Assembly (NCBI GenBank): GCA_003644175.1
Contig: QNBS01000091.1
Coordinates: 1-8,146, forward strand
DNA: 8,146 nt
DNA from: Planctomycetota bacterium
GTDB taxonomy: Bacteria; Planctomycetota; Phycisphaerae; Sedimentisphaerales; Anaerohalosphaeraceae
Direction of reading: 5' to 3'
Shown: one piece after another, positions 6,658 through 8,146 of the stretch
Layout: every line of letters starts with the position of its first letter
How positions within the stretch are numbered: the stretch's first letter is position 1
Made by a program: the position numbers and the translations under genes
The notes under the pieces: model-generated
What the model saw: only the letters and a program-made list of their open reading frames with translations
What the model was told of the DNA's origin: nothing
The model's database searches: none

Positions 6658-8146
6658 TTATCTGGATTTTGCGATCTTTTCTTTTTGGTTCTCATATCTG
6701 GCCGGTTTTCCGCTGCGGCGATAAACAGCGGCGAAAGTATCGGGACATGTACTCACGCACAAACCGCAACGAACACATATATCGTGATCGATAGTGTGCG
6801 GCTTTTTCTTCTCGCCGCTGATAGCCTTGACAGGACAAATCCGTGCACATGCACCGCAGCCGACACAACGATCCCGGTCAATGTGATAGCTGATTAATTC
6901 GCCGCATACAAATGCGCTGCATTGCCGGTTTTCAATGTGATCTGTATACTCCTGCCTGAAATAACGTATTGTTGTCAGCACCGGGTTTGCTGCGGTCTGG
7001 CCGAGGCCGCACAGCGAACCGTTTTTAACGGTTTGAGCGACTTCTTCAAGCGTATCGATATCGGTCATTTGGCCCCGGCCCGCCACTATGCGTTCGAGAA
7101 CACTAAGCATCGCGCGCGTCCCCACCCGGCACGGCGGGCACTTTCCGCACGATTCGGCCTGCGTAAACGACAGGAAATATCTTGCGATATCGACCATGCA
7201 GGCATCTTCATCGAGCACTATCATTCCGCCGGAGCCCATAATGCTGCCGGCTTCGGTGAGCGACTCATAATCGACGGGCAAGTCCATCTTTTCGGCTGGA
7301 ATACACCCACCCGACGGCCCGCCTGTCTGCACGGCCTTTAACGCTTTACCCGATGGGGTTCCGCCGCCGATATCGTAGATTATATCCCTAAGGGCAATTC
7401 CCAGCGGCACCTCCACAAGACCTGTACGGTTGATCTTGCCGGCCAGTGCGAAAGTTTTTGTCCCTTTACTCGAATCGGTTCCGTACTCAGCGTACCACTG
7501 GGCCCCATTGTGCAGAACCAACGGCAGGTTGCCCAATGTTTCCACATTCTGAATGACTGTAGGCTTGCCCCACAGGCCGCTGACCGCAGGAAACGGCGGT
7601 CGAGGCCGAGGCATCCCGCGCCGACCTTCAATCGAGGCTATCAATGCCGTCTCTTCGCCGCACACAAAGGCGCCGGCGCCCTTTTTTATGGTCAAATCGA
7701 AGGAGAAACCCGAGCCTTGAATGTTTTCGCCCAAAAGCCCGAGACCTCGCATCTGGCCGATAGCAATCTCCAGGCGATGTATGGCAAGCGGATATTCAGC
7801 CCGACAATAAATATAGCCGTGTCCGGCTCCAAGTGTCAACGCCGCTATCAGCATACCTTCCAGCACAGCATGTGGATCGCTTTCGAGCAGCGAACGGTTC
7901 ATAAACGCGCCGGGGTCGCCTTCGTCGGCATTGCATATCAGGTATTTCGTCTCGCCGGGCGAATTGCGGCAGAATTGCCACTTTCGCCATGTAGGAAATC
8001 CCGCGCCTCCTCGCCCTCTTAATCCCGATGCTTTTACTTCTTCAAGAGTCTTGTCGGGCCCGATTTCCAGCGCCCGCAAAAATCCGCGATAGCCGTCACG
8101 AGCCAGGCTGTGTTCCATATTTTCCGGGTCGATGATTCCACAGTTA
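6658..8146 (-). CDS. nuoF: NuoF/HydB-type FMN- and NADH-binding subunit with C-terminal 2x[4Fe-4S] ferredoxin (N-terminus beyond window)
   Basis: This is the NADH-oxidising flavoprotein of the HydB/NuoF family. The ATG at 8118 is not the true start: the frame stays open to the window edge and reads NCGIIDPEN before that Met, matching the usual HydB lead into the flavin domain. Any N-terminal thioredoxin-like [2Fe-2S] domain lies outside. Counting from that Met, the FMN loop [10 protein letters not shown] is at 34-43, the NADH/FMN segment [11 protein letters not shown] at 62-72, and [13 protein letters not shown] at 147-159. An SLBB-like region follows, then the NuoF [4Fe-4S] site (C324, C327, C330, C370), a C400/C405 pair, and a ferredoxin domain with C418, C421, C424, C428 and C448, C451, C454, C458. 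The C-terminal ferredoxin extension marks the HydB-like form rather than complex I NuoF. It is the first visible gene of the operon, 14 nt ahead of the fusion gene. A HydC/NuoE partner is expected upstream. Confidence 0.93.
   Translation of the reverse strand, partial: NCGIIDPENMEHSLARDGYRGFLRALEIGPDKTLEEVKASGLRGRGGAGFPTWRKWQFCRNSPGETKYLICNADEGDPGAFMNRSLLESDPHAVLEGMLIAALTLGAGHGYIYCRAEYPLAIHRLEIAIGQMRGLGLLGENIQGSGFSFDLTIKKGAGAFVCGEETALIASIEGRRGMPRPRPPFPAVSGLWGKPTVIQNVETLGNLPLVLHNGAQWYAEYGTDSSKGTKTFALAGKINRTGLVEVPLGIALRDIIYDIGGGTPSGKALKAVQTGGPSGGCIPAEKMDLPVDYESLTEAGSIMGSGGMIVLDEDACMVDIARYFLSFTQAESCGKCPPCRVGTRAMLSVLERIVAGRGQMTDIDTLEEVAQTVKNGSLCGLGQTAANPVLTTIRYFRQEYTDHIENRQCSAFVCGELISYHIDRDRCVGCGACARICPVKAISGEKKKPHTIDHDICVRCGLCVSTCPDTFAAVYRRSGKPARYENQKEKIAKSR

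Noticed and set aside
7510..8022. Plus-strand open frame of 170 codons opposite the NuoF/HydB gene
   Set aside because: The opposite strand encodes conserved FMN and NADH binding motifs throughout; the plus frame has no recognisable motif.
1..8146. CRISPR arrays, tRNA/rRNA genes, insertion sequences or attachment sites
   Set aside because: No regularly spaced repeats, RNA-gene signatures, transposase motifs or terminal inverted repeats were seen on either strand.

Overview
The window is bacterial. It most likely comes from an anaerobic, sulfatase-bearing lineage. A member of the Planctomycetota (Phycisphaerae-like, for example Sedimentisphaerales) would fit the combination of a Tat/lipoprotein sulfatase with an oxygen-sensitive, ferredoxin-type redox complex. 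This assignment is inference from gene content only; no marker gene in the window settles the phylum.

Layout. The plus strand carries, in order, the 3' end of a DinG-type DNA helicase (to 481), a sulfatase with its own candidate promoter (648-2177), and a single-gene bL27 (rpmA) transcription unit with a good promoter and an intrinsic terminator (2229-2596). From 2727 to the right-hand end, everything is on the minus strand and forms one tight operon, read right to left. It contains a NuoF/HydB-type flavoprotein that runs off the window edge, an 832-residue fusion protein, and an NfnB/GltD-type flavoprotein. The gaps between these genes are only 14 and 17 nt. The operon meets rpmA tail to tail across 181 nt that hold the rpmA terminator and a pair of hairpins predicted for the minus-strand transcript. 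No gap between genes exceeds 300 nt.

The most interesting content is the minus-strand operon. The central protein joins a NuoG/HydA-like iron-sulfur electron wire to a complete NfnA-like ferredoxin-NADP reductase module. The wire has a [2Fe-2S] ferredoxin, a His-Cys [4Fe-4S] site, an extra Cys triad, two [4Fe-4S] sites and a further four-Cys site, followed by a much shortened molybdopterin-type domain. With the NuoF/HydB protein on one side and NfnB on the other, the operon appears to encode a soluble electron-bifurcating or confurcating NADH / ferredoxin / NADPH transhydrogenase. It seems to be built from [FeFe]-hydrogenase (HydABC) and NfnAB modules, in the spirit of the Sporomusa-type Nfn (Stn) complexes. 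The hydrogenase H-cluster domain is absent. Such a complex would balance NADH, NADPH and reduced ferredoxin pools in a fermenting or otherwise anaerobic cell. A HydC/NuoE-type subunit may lie just beyond the right edge.
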